From Clostridioides difficile (GTDB lineage: Bacteria; Bacillota; Clostridia; Peptostreptococcales; Peptostreptococcaceae), in the NCBI GenBank assembly GCA_012955965.1, contig JABBZI010000012.1, forward strand, positions 56,867 to 120,866: a stretch of 64,000 nt of DNA. Direction: 5' to 3'. Shown one piece after another: positions 52,453-60,508 of the stretch. The position numbers were made by a program, and so were the translations under genes. The notes below the pieces were generated by a model that was given only the letters and a program-made list of their open reading frames with translations, did no database searches and was not told the DNA's origin. The stretch's first letter is position 1. Each line of letters starts with the position of its first letter.

Positions 52453-53235
52453 ATGAAAGATAAGGTTATTTACTATTTTACATCAACAGGAAATAGCTTG
52501 AGTGCAGCAGAAATTATATCAAACAAAATTGATGCAGAAATAGTTAGAATATGTGATGATACTGATTTAGATTGTAACAGTGATACAATAGGGTTTGTAT
52601 TTCCATTATTTTTTTGGGGATTACCCAATCTTGTTTCTAAATTTATATCAAATTTAAACATTAAAAGCAATAATCCATATATTTTTGCTGTAGTAACTTG
52701 TGGAGGGTTTATAAGTGGAGGTTCACTTCCTGATGTCGATGTTTTATTGAAAGAGAAGGGGTACGAATTAAACTTAGGTTCAAGTATACAAATGGTTTCT
52801 AATTATATTTGTGAGTACAATATAAAAGAAGATAAAAAAATTAGCAATTTACTTAGTAAAGCAGAACTTAAAGTTAATAAAGTGTCAGAGGATATTTTAA
52901 ATAAGAAAAGTAATAAAATTGGTAAAACCAATTTTATATATAAAAAGTTGTATCAAAAATATATTTCATCTTGTACAAATCAAGATAGTTATTTTTCTGT
53001 TGAAGATACTTGTGTAGAATGTGGTATTTGTTCGAAAGTATGCCCTGTAAATAATATTGATATTGAAGAGGGAAGACCAAGATTTTTACATAATTGTGAA
53101 CATTGTCTAGCATGTGTGCATTGGTGTCCTAAGCAAGCAATTCAATGGAAAGATGTAACTAAAAATAGGAAAAGATATCATAATCCGAATGTAAAGCTGG
53201 AAGATATGATGAAAGAGAATATTAAGGATATTTGA
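52453..53235 (+). CDS. EFR1-family ferredoxin-flavodoxin fusion protein
   Basis: 260 residues. VIYYFTSTGNSLSAAEII is the FMN loop, and FPLFFWGLPNLVSKFI the second flavin loop. Two 4Fe-4S motifs CVECGICSKVCPVNNI and CEHCLACVHWCPKQAI stand at about residues 192-235, followed by KNRKRYHNPNVKLEDM, as in the 37.3-kb paralogue (KYHHPDVTVKDI). It is an electron carrier of the anaerobic cytoplasm. It is monocistronic. Its partner is unknown. Confidence 0.85.
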   Translation: MKDKVIYYFTSTGNSLSAAEIISNKIDAEIVRICDDTDLDCNSDTIGFVFPLFFWGLPNLVSKFISNLNIKSNNPYIFAVVTCGGFISGGSLPDVDVLLKEKGYELNLGSSIQMVSNYICEYNIKEDKKISNLLSKAELKVNKVSEDILNKKSNKIGKTNFIYKKLYQKYISSCTNQDSYFSVEDTCVECGICSKVCPVNNIDIEEGRPRFLHNCEHCLACVHWCPKQAIQWKDVTKNRKRYHNPNVKLEDMMKENIKDI

Positions 53236-53360
53236 TTAAAAAATAGCTATGAGCACTCATGATTTTAGCCGTGAGTTAGTAGCTAAAGTAGTCAGCATGC
53301 AAAAAAACCTATAAGGTAAATGAAAATATTTATATTTATTAGCGGATAACTTAGTAATCA

Positions 53361-53420
53361 AGAGAGAAGTTACATACTATAAAAATGGTGTAGTGATATT
53401 TTCTAGTGTGTAACCTCTCT
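53361..53420. terminator. Imperfect hairpin before the Rrf2 stop
   Basis: AGAGAGAAGTTACATACT (53361-53378) pairs imperfectly with AGTGTGTAACCTCTCT (53405-53420). T runs are weak, so its role as terminator for the minus-strand Rrf2 gene is uncertain. Confidence 0.4.
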
Positions 53421-53426
53421 GATAAA

Positions 53427-53930
53427 TTATTTTTCAGTATTTTTAAACCATTCTATTGTAGCTTTTTCCATCTCTTTAGGAAGTATGTTATTATATACTT
53501 GATTATATAACCATGATAAGGTCTTATTATTCAAGTACTTTTTCATTTCATTCTCTGCTTCTAGCATTACTACTTTTATTAAACAAGGACACTTAGTATG
53601 TGTATCTGGTAAATTTTCTTTATCTAATAATATGTTATTTTGCCTAATTTCTGCGCATTGGAAGAATGATTCTTTTCCTTCTACTGCTTCAATAACATCC
53701 CAAAATGTTATATCTTTTGCATTGCGAGCTAATGCATACCCACCCTTAACTCCTGGAACAGATTTAACGATTCCTGATTTACTTAATTTGGCATATATTT
53801 TTGATAGATAAGTCTCTGATATTCCTTGAAATGTTGCTAAATCTCTAATTCCAACAGATTTACCTTCTTCTAAATTTACCATATATAATAAACAATGTAG
53901 TGCATATTCTACTCCTATTGAAAACTTCAT
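53427..53930 (-). CDS. Rrf2-family transcriptional regulator
   Basis: 167 residues. The HTH opens MKFSIGVEYALHCLLYMV and GISETYLSKIYAKLSKSGIVKSVPGVKGGYALARNAKDITFWDVIEAVEG, the Rrf2 hallmark. Three cysteines, FFQC and KCPC (about residues 92 and 114-116), are placed as in IscR/NsrR-type Fe-S cluster sensors, so redox or nitric-oxide sensing is plausible. It is divergent from a flavin protein/ferredoxin pair, with a palindrome between (54085-54099). Confidence 0.88.
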   Translation of the reverse strand: MKFSIGVEYALHCLLYMVNLEEGKSVGIRDLATFQGISETYLSKIYAKLSKSGIVKSVPGVKGGYALARNAKDITFWDVIEAVEGKESFFQCAEIRQNNILLDKENLPDTHTKCPCLIKVVMLEAENEMKKYLNNKTLSWLYNQVYNNILPKEMEKATIEWFKNTEK

Positions 53931-54041
53931 TACAACAAAACTCCTTCTCTAAAATAATATCTTTAATGATACATTATTATTAATTATCATTCAACCCATT
54001 ACCTTAATATCGAATCTTATAAAATAATATAATTTTTATCA

Positions 54042-54099
54042 TTGACATAGTATAAAAACTATTATATTATAATTAAAGACAATAATTATCGACGATAAT
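54042..54099 (+). promoter_or_regulatory. Promoter and probable Rrf2 operator of the FMN protein/ferredoxin operon
   Basis: TTGACA (54042-54047), 17-nt spacer, TATTAT (54065-54070). ATTATCG-A-CGATAAT (54085-54099), a perfect odd palindrome, lies just after the expected start point, well placed for repression. Confidence 0.65.
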
Positions 54100-54172
54100 A
54101 AATATCTTTGATATATCTTTTAAATATTTATCAATTTAAAAATTATTTTTAATATACAGGAGGAAATATAAA

Positions 54173-54544
54173 ATGTTTACAGAAAAGTTTTTTGAAGTAT
54201 TAAATAATGAAGGTGTAGTTTCCATAGTAACTTATAACAATAGCGAGGCTCATGTATCTAACACTTGGAATAGTTATATAGTTCTTGCTGATGAAAATAA
54301 AATTTTAATTCCAGCAGCTGCTATGATTAAAACAGAAGAAAATATTAATATAAACTCTAAAGTTAAGTTAACTATTGGTAGTCATGAAGTAATGGGATAT
54401 AGATACATGGGGACAGGATTTTTACTTGAAGGAAAAGCTAGATTCTTAAAAGAAGGAAGTAATTTTAAAATGATGGCAGATAAATTCCCTTTTTTAACAA
54501 GAGTATTAGAAATTACAGTTGAGTCTTGTAAACAAACTTTATAA
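54173..54544 (+). CDS. Pyridoxamine 5'-phosphate oxidase-fold FMN-binding protein
   Basis: 123 residues, a single split-barrel domain. MFTEKFFEVLNNEGVVSIVTYNNSEAHVSNTWNSYI and the core NKILIPAAAMIKTEENININSKVKLTIGSHE are typical of small FMN-binding split-barrel proteins of anaerobes. GGAGGAAATATAAA precedes the ATG. It may bind FMN or F420-like cofactors. The ferredoxin gene follows after 28 nt, suggesting an electron-transfer pair under Rrf2 control. Confidence 0.8.
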   Translation: MFTEKFFEVLNNEGVVSIVTYNNSEAHVSNTWNSYIVLADENKILIPAAAMIKTEENININSKVKLTIGSHEVMGYRYMGTGFLLEGKARFLKEGSNFKMMADKFPFLTRVLEITVESCKQTL

Positions 54545-54572
54545 AATATATTTTGAACTTAAGGAGAGAATT

Positions 54573-54749
54573 ATGCCAAGAAGAATTAATCAATCTAATT
54601 GCATAGGTTGTGGCTCTTGCGAGAGAGTATGCAAGGTTGGATGTATAACAAAATTGGAAGAAAAAAGAATAATTAACGAATCTGTATGTGTTGACTGTGG
54701 AGCTTGTCAACTTATATGCCCTAAAAAATGTATATCTCCAAATCAATAG
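54573..54749 (+). CDS. Small 2x[4Fe-4S] ferredoxin
   Basis: 58 residues from ATG 54573 after AAGGAGAGAATT; an earlier in-frame start inside the preceding gene is unlikely. CIGCGSCERVCKVGC and CVDCGACQLICPKKC supply eight cysteines for two 4Fe-4S clusters, though each fourth position follows CxxxC rather than the usual CP. It is probably the electron donor or acceptor of the FMN protein encoded before it. Confidence 0.88.
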   Translation: MPRRINQSNCIGCGSCERVCKVGCITKLEEKRIINESVCVDCGACQLICPKKCISPNQ

Positions 54750-54855
54750 AAATTTCATAAAGTAAATAGAGTTAACGATAAAATGATTTATTTGCTAAGG
54801 CAAAACTATTAAATATGGTGAGAATGGTAGCATTTGTTAGAGCACAATCAGAGGG

Positions 54856-54895
54856 AGCTATTGCAGAGCAGATTTAATTTGTTCTTGCAATAGCT
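54856..54895. terminator. Terminator between the ferredoxin and nitrilase genes
   Basis: AGCTATTGCA (54856-54865) / TGCAATAGCT (54886-54895), with inner AGAGCA/TGTTCT pairing through a G-U. It is followed by a T-rich stretch and serves convergent genes. Confidence 0.7.
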
Positions 54896-54911
54896 TTATC
54901 TCTTATTTTTA

Positions 54912-55739
54912 TTATTTTAAAGTGTTAAGTTCATATAAGTCTGTTCTTCTATGTTTAAGCAATGGTAATTGTTGTCTTATGTCAGGAATTAAATCTCTAT
55001 CAATATCAGCATAAATAATACATTCCTTTTCGTTAGCCTGAGCAATTATTTTTCCCCAAGGGTCTGAAATTCTTGAATTACCAAAAGCTATGTAGGAAGC
55101 ATTTTTATTTCTAGCAGGTGCAGCACCAACATAGAATATCTGATTATCTAAAGCACGCATTCTTATAGATAATTCCCAATGAGCAGGGCCAGTAGTCATA
55201 TTAAATGCAGCAGGCAAGATAACGATTTCAGCACCTTTAAGTGCCATTAAACGTGATAATTCAGGGAATCGAATATCATAACAAATAGCTATACCAACTT
55301 TTCCATATTCAGTATCTATTATAGTAACATCATTTCCTGCTGTAAGAGTATCTGATTCTTTAAAGCTAACCTTTCCTGTAACTTCAATATCAAATAAGTG
55401 CATTTTACGATGTTTTCCAATTAGAGTTCCACTTTTATTAAATACATAGCAAGTATTATAGATTTTTCCATCTTCTAATTCAGGTATACTACCAGAGACT
55501 AGATAAATTTCATGTTTTTCAGCTAATTTACTCAATATCGTTGTTGTTTCACCTGGATATTCTTCAGCAAATTTAGGAAAATATTTATTTTCATATGGAC
55601 AGTTAAACATTTCTGGCAAAATCACAATTTTAGCTCCACTGATGGCAGCTTCTGTTACCATTTCTACAGCATGATTGATATTTTCAATTTTATTTTCTGT
55701 AGTCATCATCTGACATACTGCGATTTTATAGGAATTCAT
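54912..55739 (-). CDS. Carbon-nitrogen hydrolase (nitrilase family, omega-amidase-like)
   Basis: 275 residues from ATG 55739 after AAAGGAGTAATTTCT. The catalytic triad is visible: Glu in VILPEMFNCPY (about 42), Lys in GKHRKMHLFD (about 109) and Cys in GIAICYDIRFPELSR (about 146). The sequence matches the omega-amidase (Nit2) branch that removes the amide of ketoglutaramate and similar compounds: HLFDIEVTGKVSFKESDTLTAG. It is cytoplasmic. It is monocistronic, ending at the convergent hairpin. Another amide may be the substrate. Confidence 0.85.
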   Translation of the reverse strand: MNSYKIAVCQMMTTENKIENINHAVEMVTEAAISGAKIVILPEMFNCPYENKYFPKFAEEYPGETTTILSKLAEKHEIYLVSGSIPELEDGKIYNTCYVFNKSGTLIGKHRKMHLFDIEVTGKVSFKESDTLTAGNDVTIIDTEYGKVGIAICYDIRFPELSRLMALKGAEIVILPAAFNMTTGPAHWELSIRMRALDNQIFYVGAAPARNKNASYIAFGNSRISDPWGKIIAQANEKECIIYADIDRDLIPDIRQQLPLLKHRRTDLYELNTLK

Positions 55740-55949
55740 AGAAATTACTCCTTTCAATATTTTTATGTTATTATAACATATTAAATAAAAATTAGATATT
55801 CTTAGATTCTTACAAAGGGGTATAGATAGAGTAAATAAGTATATTTAAAGAAATACATAGATAGTATTATAATTATGATATATATCCATATATTGACTTT
55901 TATTAGATATGTTGATAGTATTATATAAATACAATAGAATAATTAATAG

Positions 55950-56049
55950 AGTTTTATAGGGTTCCGCAATTATTAATGATTGGTCTGGTCCGAGATAAAA
56001 CCCACAGCATAGTTTTGTTGTGAACACGGAAGGATAAAAACCTGGGAGA
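55950..56049 (+). ncRNA. Guanidine-I riboswitch (ykkC/yxkD class aptamer)
   Basis: The conserved blocks appear in order: ATAGGGTTCCG (55956-55966), TGGTCTGGTCCGAGA (55981-55995), ACACGGAAGGATAAAAACC (56024-56042) and CCTGGGAGA (56041-56049). These are the signature elements of the guanidine-I aptamer. Free guanidinium binding exposes the downstream gdx gene by antitermination. The last block is shared with the terminator that follows. Confidence 0.93.
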
Positions 56050-56080
56050 TATTTTAGAATATTTCTCAGGTTATTTTATT
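56041..56080 (+). terminator. Riboswitch expression-platform terminator
   Basis: CCTGGGAGATATT (56041-56053) pairs with AATATTTCTCAGG (56058-56070), including two G-U pairs, with a 4-nt loop and TTATTTTATT. Its left arm is part of the aptamer, so ligand binding and termination exclude each other. Confidence 0.85.
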
Positions 56081-56117
56081 GGTAAAAAAAGGGATATTTG
56101 AAAAGAGGGATGATTTT

Positions 56118-56438
56118 ATGAAATGGTTATTTTTATTTATTGCAGGTTTGTTTGAAGTTTTTTGGGCTTTTCAACTAAAAAATTCTCATGGATTTTCTAA
56201 ATTAACTCCAAGCATACTTACTATTGTTGGGATGATTATAAGTTTTTATTTTTTATCATTAGCACTTAAACATCTTCCACTTGGAACTTCATATGCTATA
56301 TGGACTGGGATTGGTACAGTTGGTACAGCTATTGTAGGGATTGCTATATTAAATGAACCTATCAGTATAGCTAGAATTGCATGTATAGGTCTTATTGTTG
56401 TGGGGATTGTAGGTTTAAAGTTGTTGTCTACTAATTAG
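56118..56438 (+). CDS. gdx: Small multidrug resistance guanidinium exporter (Gdx/SugE)
   Basis: 106 residues from ATG 56118 after AGAGGGATGATTTT (the frame extends to 56079, inside the riboswitch terminator loop). Four helices. WLFLFIAGLFEVFWAFQLK (Glu about 13) is the SugE/Gdx version of the SMR proton-coupling motif, which distinguishes guanidinium exporters from EmrE-type drug pumps. The upstream guanidine-I riboswitch agrees with this. It works as an antiparallel dimer exchanging guanidinium for protons. Confidence 0.93.
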   Translation: MKWLFLFIAGLFEVFWAFQLKNSHGFSKLTPSILTIVGMIISFYFLSLALKHLPLGTSYAIWTGIGTVGTAIVGIAILNEPISIARIACIGLIVVGIVGLKLLSTN

Positions 56439-56455
56439 AATAAATTAATTTAAAT

Positions 56456-56530
56456 AAGCTATGAAAGTAAAGATTCTCTAAATGTTTTAAGATAATTACA
56501 TTTAACAAGTCTTTACTTCATAGCTTTTCT
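56456..56530. terminator. Terminator after gdx
   Basis: AAGCTATGAAAGTAAAGA (56456-56473) pairs with TCTTTACTTCATAGCT (56510-56525), one bulge, followed by a long T-rich run. It is convergent with purC. Confidence 0.8.
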
Positions 56531-56577
56531 TTTTTATAAGTTTATTATATTTGAAAATTATATGTATATACTATGTA

Positions 56578-57258
56578 TTATTTTGCTAATAAAAGAGCAG
56601 TTAAATCCATAGGGTCAACTATTACACCATCTTTATAAACACGCATATTTCCAGATGCTATTTCATCTATTAATATTACTTCATCATTGTAGAATCCAAA
56701 TTCAAATTTGATATCATAAAGCTCAAGTCCTTTTTCAGCTATAGTATCACGAACTATATTAGAAATTTTCTGAGTCATACTTTTCATTGAATCAAATTGA
56801 GCTTGAGTCATAATATTTAAAGCTTCTAAACCTTCAGATGTTATAAGTGGGTCACAACGGTCATCATCTTTTAAAGTTGCTTCTACATAACAATCTAATT
56901 TAGCTCCTTCTTCAACACATGAACCATAACGACGTAAGAAACTACCAACAGCTCTATAACGACAAATAACTTCTAATCCATTCCCAAAAACTTTTGCTGG
57001 TAGAACTTCCATAGATGCTTCTTCTAAATTAGCACCTACATAATGAGTTTTAATTCCAGCATTGTTTAGAATTTCAAAGAATTTAACAGATGTTTCTAAA
57101 TTAGCTCTACCAATTCCATCTATACTTAGGCCTACACTATTTTCACCTGGATCAAATACGCCATCTTTACCAGTTACATCGTCCTTAAATTTTAATAAGT
57201 AATTTCCATTATCTAGTTCAAAAACATCTTTAGTTTTTCCTTGATACACTTTTTTCAT
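56578..57258 (-). CDS. purC: Phosphoribosylaminoimidazole-succinocarboxamide (SAICAR) synthase
   Basis: 226 residues from ATG 57258 after [20 protein letters not shown] (residues 4-12) is the ATP loop. [63 protein letters not shown] are PurC signatures. It joins CAIR and aspartate using ATP in purine synthesis. Here it stands alone, outside a purine operon, and a PurBox-like sequence lies upstream (57384-57396). The canonical pur operon must be elsewhere in the genome, and this may be a second purC copy. Confidence 0.92.
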   Translation of the reverse strand: MKKVYQGKTKDVFELDNGNYLLKFKDDVTGKDGVFDPGENSVGLSIDGIGRANLETSVKFFEILNNAGIKTHYVGANLEEASMEVLPAKVFGNGLEVICRYRAVGSFLRRYGSCVEEGAKLDCYVEATLKDDDRCDPLITSEGLEALNIMTQAQFDSMKSMTQKISNIVRDTIAEKGLELYDIKFEFGFYNDEVILIDEIASGNMRVYKDGVIVDPMDLTALLLAK

Positions 57259-57383
57259 AAACAACCTCCAAAAAGTTAAATTATTATATTGAATAAGGCA
57301 TTAGTGTCAAAAAAGTTCTGATATTCGCATGAAGATTTATGTTGATACCTTATATTTAATATTATATCACAAATAGAAGGAAA

Positions 57384-57396
57384 ATTTCCGAACATT
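57384..57396. promoter_or_regulatory. PurBox-like site in the purC promoter
   Basis: ATTTCCGAACATT matches the Bacillus PurBox pattern AWWWCCGAACWWT at every position. It covers the expected -35 of a minus-strand promoter with TATAAT at 57366-57361. A second inverted PurBox was not found, so PurR control is only probable. Confidence 0.45.
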
Positions 57397-57475
57397 TTTG
57401 TAAAAATAATAAAAAAAGTACATTTTATAGATTTCATGATATAAGACCTAGTATAGAAAGTAAGTGTCATTTATA

Positions 57476-57528
57476 TTGACACACATAAGATTTTATATGA
57501 AAAAGAATTGACACACTTTGACACACAT
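57476..57528 (+). promoter_or_regulatory. Direct-repeat activator sites upstream of the sigma-54 promoter
   Basis: TTGACACAC begins at 57476, 57508 and 57518, with one inverted partial copy AAGTGTCA at 57462-57469. They lie about 45-100 nt upstream of the -24 element, the distance expected of an enhancer site for a sigma-54 activator. Confidence 0.6.
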
Positions 57529-57573
57529 TTAATGATAATCTAGTAAATCGCATGAAAACAGTATTTACATATA

Positions 57574-57590
57574 TTGGCATGAGAATTGCT
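57574..57590 (+). promoter_or_regulatory. Sigma-54 (SigL) promoter of the PTS operon
   Basis: TTGGCATGAGAATTGCT: the GG at 57576-57577 and GC at 57588-57589 are twelve bases apart, matching the -24/-12 consensus TTGGCA-N6-TTGC. The first gene starts 67 nt downstream. Confidence 0.8.
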
Positions 57591-57656
57591 TTGTATATTT
57601 AACATATAGAATATGAATTTATATTTAAATAAAATAAATAATAGGGGTGAATGGTA

Positions 57657-58709
57657 GTGAAGTCAGTTAGATTCTATGGTATAAGAGACACAAGAGTTGA
57701 GGATGTAGAGGTACCAAAAATATTAGAAAATGATGATGTAATAGTTAAGGTAAAAGTGGCTGGCATATGTGGTTCTGATATATCAAAGTATTCAAAGACA
57801 GGTCCACATATGGTAGGAGAAATTTTAGGTCATGAATTCTCTGGAGAAGTAGCACAAATTGGTTCAGAAGTAAAAAATTTTAAAATAGGGGATAGAGTTG
57901 CTGTTTGTCCAGCTATGCCATGCTTTGAATGTGATGAATGTAAAAAAGGATTATATTCAAGATGCAATAATGTATCAATAATAGGAAATAAAGAACTTGG
58001 AGGATGCTTTGCTGAGTATACGAAGTTAAAAGAAAGAAATTTAATAAAAATACCAAATGAAATAAGTTATGAGACAGCTGCTGCATTGGAACCAGTATGT
58101 ATAGCAGGACATGGCCTTTTTAGGTCAGAGACTAAAGTTGGAGATACTGTTGTAGTACTTGGAACAGGACCAATAGGATTGTTTTCAATACAATGGGCAA
58201 AGATATTTGGTTCTACAAAAATAATAGCTGTGGACGTATTTGATGAGAAATTAGAACTGGCAAAAGAGTTAGGAGCGGATATCTGTATAAATGCAAAAGA
58301 TAAGAATCTTATAGAGGAAATAAAAGATTTAACGAATGAGACTGGAGCAGATGTTGTTATCGAATCAGCAGGAACTCCAATGACATGTGGTCAAGTGTTG
58401 TTGTTAGCTAAAAAGGGAGGGACAGTGTTGTATGCAGGCGTACCATATGGAGATGTAGCTTTGACTAGAGAACAATTTGAGAAGATAGTACGAAGTGAAT
58501 TGACTATAAAAGGAACTTGGTTTGGAAATTCATTCCCATTTCCAGGAAAAGAATGGAGTGCTGGGTTATATCACATGAAGAAAGGGGATATGAATGTTGA
58601 AAAATTAGTAACACATAGAATAAACTTGGATGAAGTACCATCTTATTTTGAAAAAATATACAAAAGAGATATTTTCTTTGGTAAGATAATGGTTAATGTA
58701 GCTAATTAG
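57657..58709 (+). CDS. Zinc-dependent alcohol/polyol dehydrogenase (GatD/sorbitol dehydrogenase-like)
   Basis: 350 residues from GTG 57657, spaced after AGGGGTGA; an ATG at 57651 touches that site and is less likely. Catalytic zinc ligands: GICGSD (Cys about 37), GHEFSGEV (His-Glu about 60). The structural zinc has CFECDECKKGLYSRC (about 93-107). NAD-binding VVLGTGPIGLFSIQWAK (about 165-181). It is the MDR family member that oxidises sugar alcohols or their phosphates, such as galactitol-1-phosphate. As first gene of a PTS operon it likely acts on the sugar phosphate brought in. Confidence 0.85.
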   Translation: MKSVRFYGIRDTRVEDVEVPKILENDDVIVKVKVAGICGSDISKYSKTGPHMVGEILGHEFSGEVAQIGSEVKNFKIGDRVAVCPAMPCFECDECKKGLYSRCNNVSIIGNKELGGCFAEYTKLKERNLIKIPNEISYETAAALEPVCIAGHGLFRSETKVGDTVVVLGTGPIGLFSIQWAKIFGSTKIIAVDVFDEKLELAKELGADICINAKDKNLIEEIKDLTNETGADVVIESAGTPMTCGQVLLLAKKGGTVLYAGVPYGDVALTREQFEKIVRSELTIKGTWFGNSFPFPGKEWSAGLYHMKKGDMNVEKLVTHRINLDEVPSYFEKIYKRDIFFGKIMVNVAN

Positions 58710-58776
58710 ATTAGAGTATTAAAATAGCAATTTATAATCTATATAAAAAAGTTTAGTTAAGAAAGGTATGATTCAT

Positions 58777-59184
58777 ATGGCAGGAATAGTTATAGCTGCA
58801 CATGGAAATATGGCTAAAGCAATGTTAGAAAGTGCTGAATTAATAGTAGGGAAACAGGAAAAGGTGGAAACTTTAGGATTAAACCATGGTGACAGTATAG
58901 ATGAGTTTAGTAAAAAATTAGAAAATGGAATTGAAAAATATAAGGATGAAGGTGTTTTATTATTGCTTGATTTTTATGGTGGAACTCCATTTAATACATC
59001 TGCTATTGTAATAAATAAATTTGCTAAAGTATGTGAATTAGAATGTTTAACAGGTGTAAATTTACCTATGCTTTTAGAATTGTTTTTAAACAGAGAAAAT
59101 ATGAAGCTAAAAGAGTTAAAAAATTTATGTGAAGAAGTTGGGATATCAGGGATTAAAGATGTGAAAGCAGTTTTAAATATATAA
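58777..59184 (+). CDS. PTS mannose/fructose/sorbose-family EIIA
   Basis: 135 residues from ATG 58777, which has proper spacing after AAAGG, unlike ATG 58768. MAGIVIAAHGNMAKAMLESAELIVG holds the phosphorylated His9. LLLDFYGGTPFNTSAIVINK is the conserved loop. It accepts phosphate from HPr and hands it to EIIB. It is in an operon with IIB, IIC and IID. Confidence 0.92.
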   Translation: MAGIVIAAHGNMAKAMLESAELIVGKQEKVETLGLNHGDSIDEFSKKLENGIEKYKDEGVLLLLDFYGGTPFNTSAIVINKFAKVCELECLTGVNLPMLLELFLNRENMKLKELKNLCEEVGISGIKDVKAVLNI

Positions 59185-59207
59185 AATAAAAATCTGGAGG
59201 AATTATT

Positions 59208-59681
59208 ATGAGTAATATAACATTAACAAGAATTGATGATAGATTAATACATGGTCAGGTTATTACTGCTTGGTGTAAGATTACATCAGCAAAAAGGATA
59301 GTAATAGTAGATGATTTAGTTGTAAAAGACCCATTCATAGTTCAAGTTTTACAAATGGCAGCACCATCAACTGTTAAGGTTGAGGTACATGATGTGGAGT
59401 CAGGTGCTGAGGTATTAAAATCATATAATGGGGATGAAAATTTAATAGTTTTAGTTAAATATCCTAAAACTGTTTTGGGTCTAGTGAATAATGGAGTAGA
59501 TTTAAAAGAGTTAAACGTTGGAGGTATGGGAGCTGGACTTGGAAGAAGAAGCTTTTATAAAAATATATCTGTATCAGATGAAGAAAAAGAAATATTTAAA
59601 GAACTAATATCAAAGAATATTAAGTGTTTTATACAAATAGTACCAGATGCAAAAAAAATCGATGTAGGAACGTTATTATAA
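59208..59681 (+). CDS. PTS mannose/fructose/sorbose-family EIIB
   Basis: 157 residues, the usual length. TLTRIDDRLIHGQVITAWCK holds the phosphorylated His (about residue 15). GGMGAGLGRRSFYKNISVS is typical. AGGAGG before the ATG. It passes phosphate to the incoming sugar at EIIC/IID. Confidence 0.93.
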   Translation: MSNITLTRIDDRLIHGQVITAWCKITSAKRIVIVDDLVVKDPFIVQVLQMAAPSTVKVEVHDVESGAEVLKSYNGDENLIVLVKYPKTVLGLVNNGVDLKELNVGGMGAGLGRRSFYKNISVSDEEKEIFKELISKNIKCFIQIVPDAKKIDVGTLL

Positions 59682-59726
59682 AAATACTATCTTGTGAATC
59701 TTTAGGAGTAGATAAGGAGGAAGTCT

Positions 59727-60485
59727 ATGCAAATTTCATTAATTCAGGCAGTATTAATAGCAATTTTTTATTATCTTTCTTGGAGTCCATGGTTGACTTA
59801 TGTTGGATTTTTTACATGGAATAGACCTTTGTTAGCTGGATTTGTAACAGGAATTATATTAGGAGACCCTGTTCAAGGTGCAATTATAGGAGCAGGTATA
59901 AATATGATATACTTAGGATTTATATCAGCAGGAGGAGCTCAAATGGGAGACCCAGCTTTTGCAGGATATGTGGGGACTGCTTTAGCTATAGCATCTAAAC
60001 TAGATGTAAGTACTGCAATGGCAATAGCGGTTCCATTAGGTACTGTCGCAACGGTACTTTGGATTGGAAAGATGACAGTAAACTCTTTTTTTGCACATTG
60101 GGCTGATAAGGAAGTTCAAAAGGGGAATGTTGACAAAGTAGCATTTATAAACATAGTCCCTCCGCAAATACTATTATTTGCAATGAGTTTTATACCTGCA
60201 TTATTAGTTGTTTATTTTGGACCAAATGCCATAGATGGGATGTTGGAAGTAATGAATGAGAATGTACTTCATGTATTTAATGTAATTGGAGCTATGTTAC
60301 CAGCACTTGGAATTGCTATGAACTTAAAATTGATTGGAAATAAATTTACTATGCCTTTTTTCATATTAGGAATATTGATGGCTGTTTATTTTAAAGTAGA
60401 TATAATAGTAATATCTGTTATTGGGGTAATACTTGCTCTTACAATTACTTCAATCAAGTACGGAAAAGATAGTGCTACATCTTAA
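59727..60485 (+). CDS. PTS mannose/fructose/sorbose-family EIIC
   Basis: 252 residues, hydrophobic with several helices. GIILGDPVQGAIIGAGINMIYLGFISAGGAQMGDPAFAGYVGTALAIASKLD is characteristic of EIIC of this family. AAGGAGG at 59714-59720 before the ATG. It forms the membrane channel with EIID. The sugar is unknown. The GatD-like enzyme suggests a polyol or amino-polyol. Confidence 0.93.
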   Translation: MQISLIQAVLIAIFYYLSWSPWLTYVGFFTWNRPLLAGFVTGIILGDPVQGAIIGAGINMIYLGFISAGGAQMGDPAFAGYVGTALAIASKLDVSTAMAIAVPLGTVATVLWIGKMTVNSFFAHWADKEVQKGNVDKVAFINIVPPQILLFAMSFIPALLVVYFGPNAIDGMLEVMNENVLHVFNVIGAMLPALGIAMNLKLIGNKFTMPFFILGILMAVYFKVDIIVISVIGVILALTITSIKYGKDSATS

Positions 60486-60508
60486 ATACATGAGAGGGGG
60501 AAAATATT

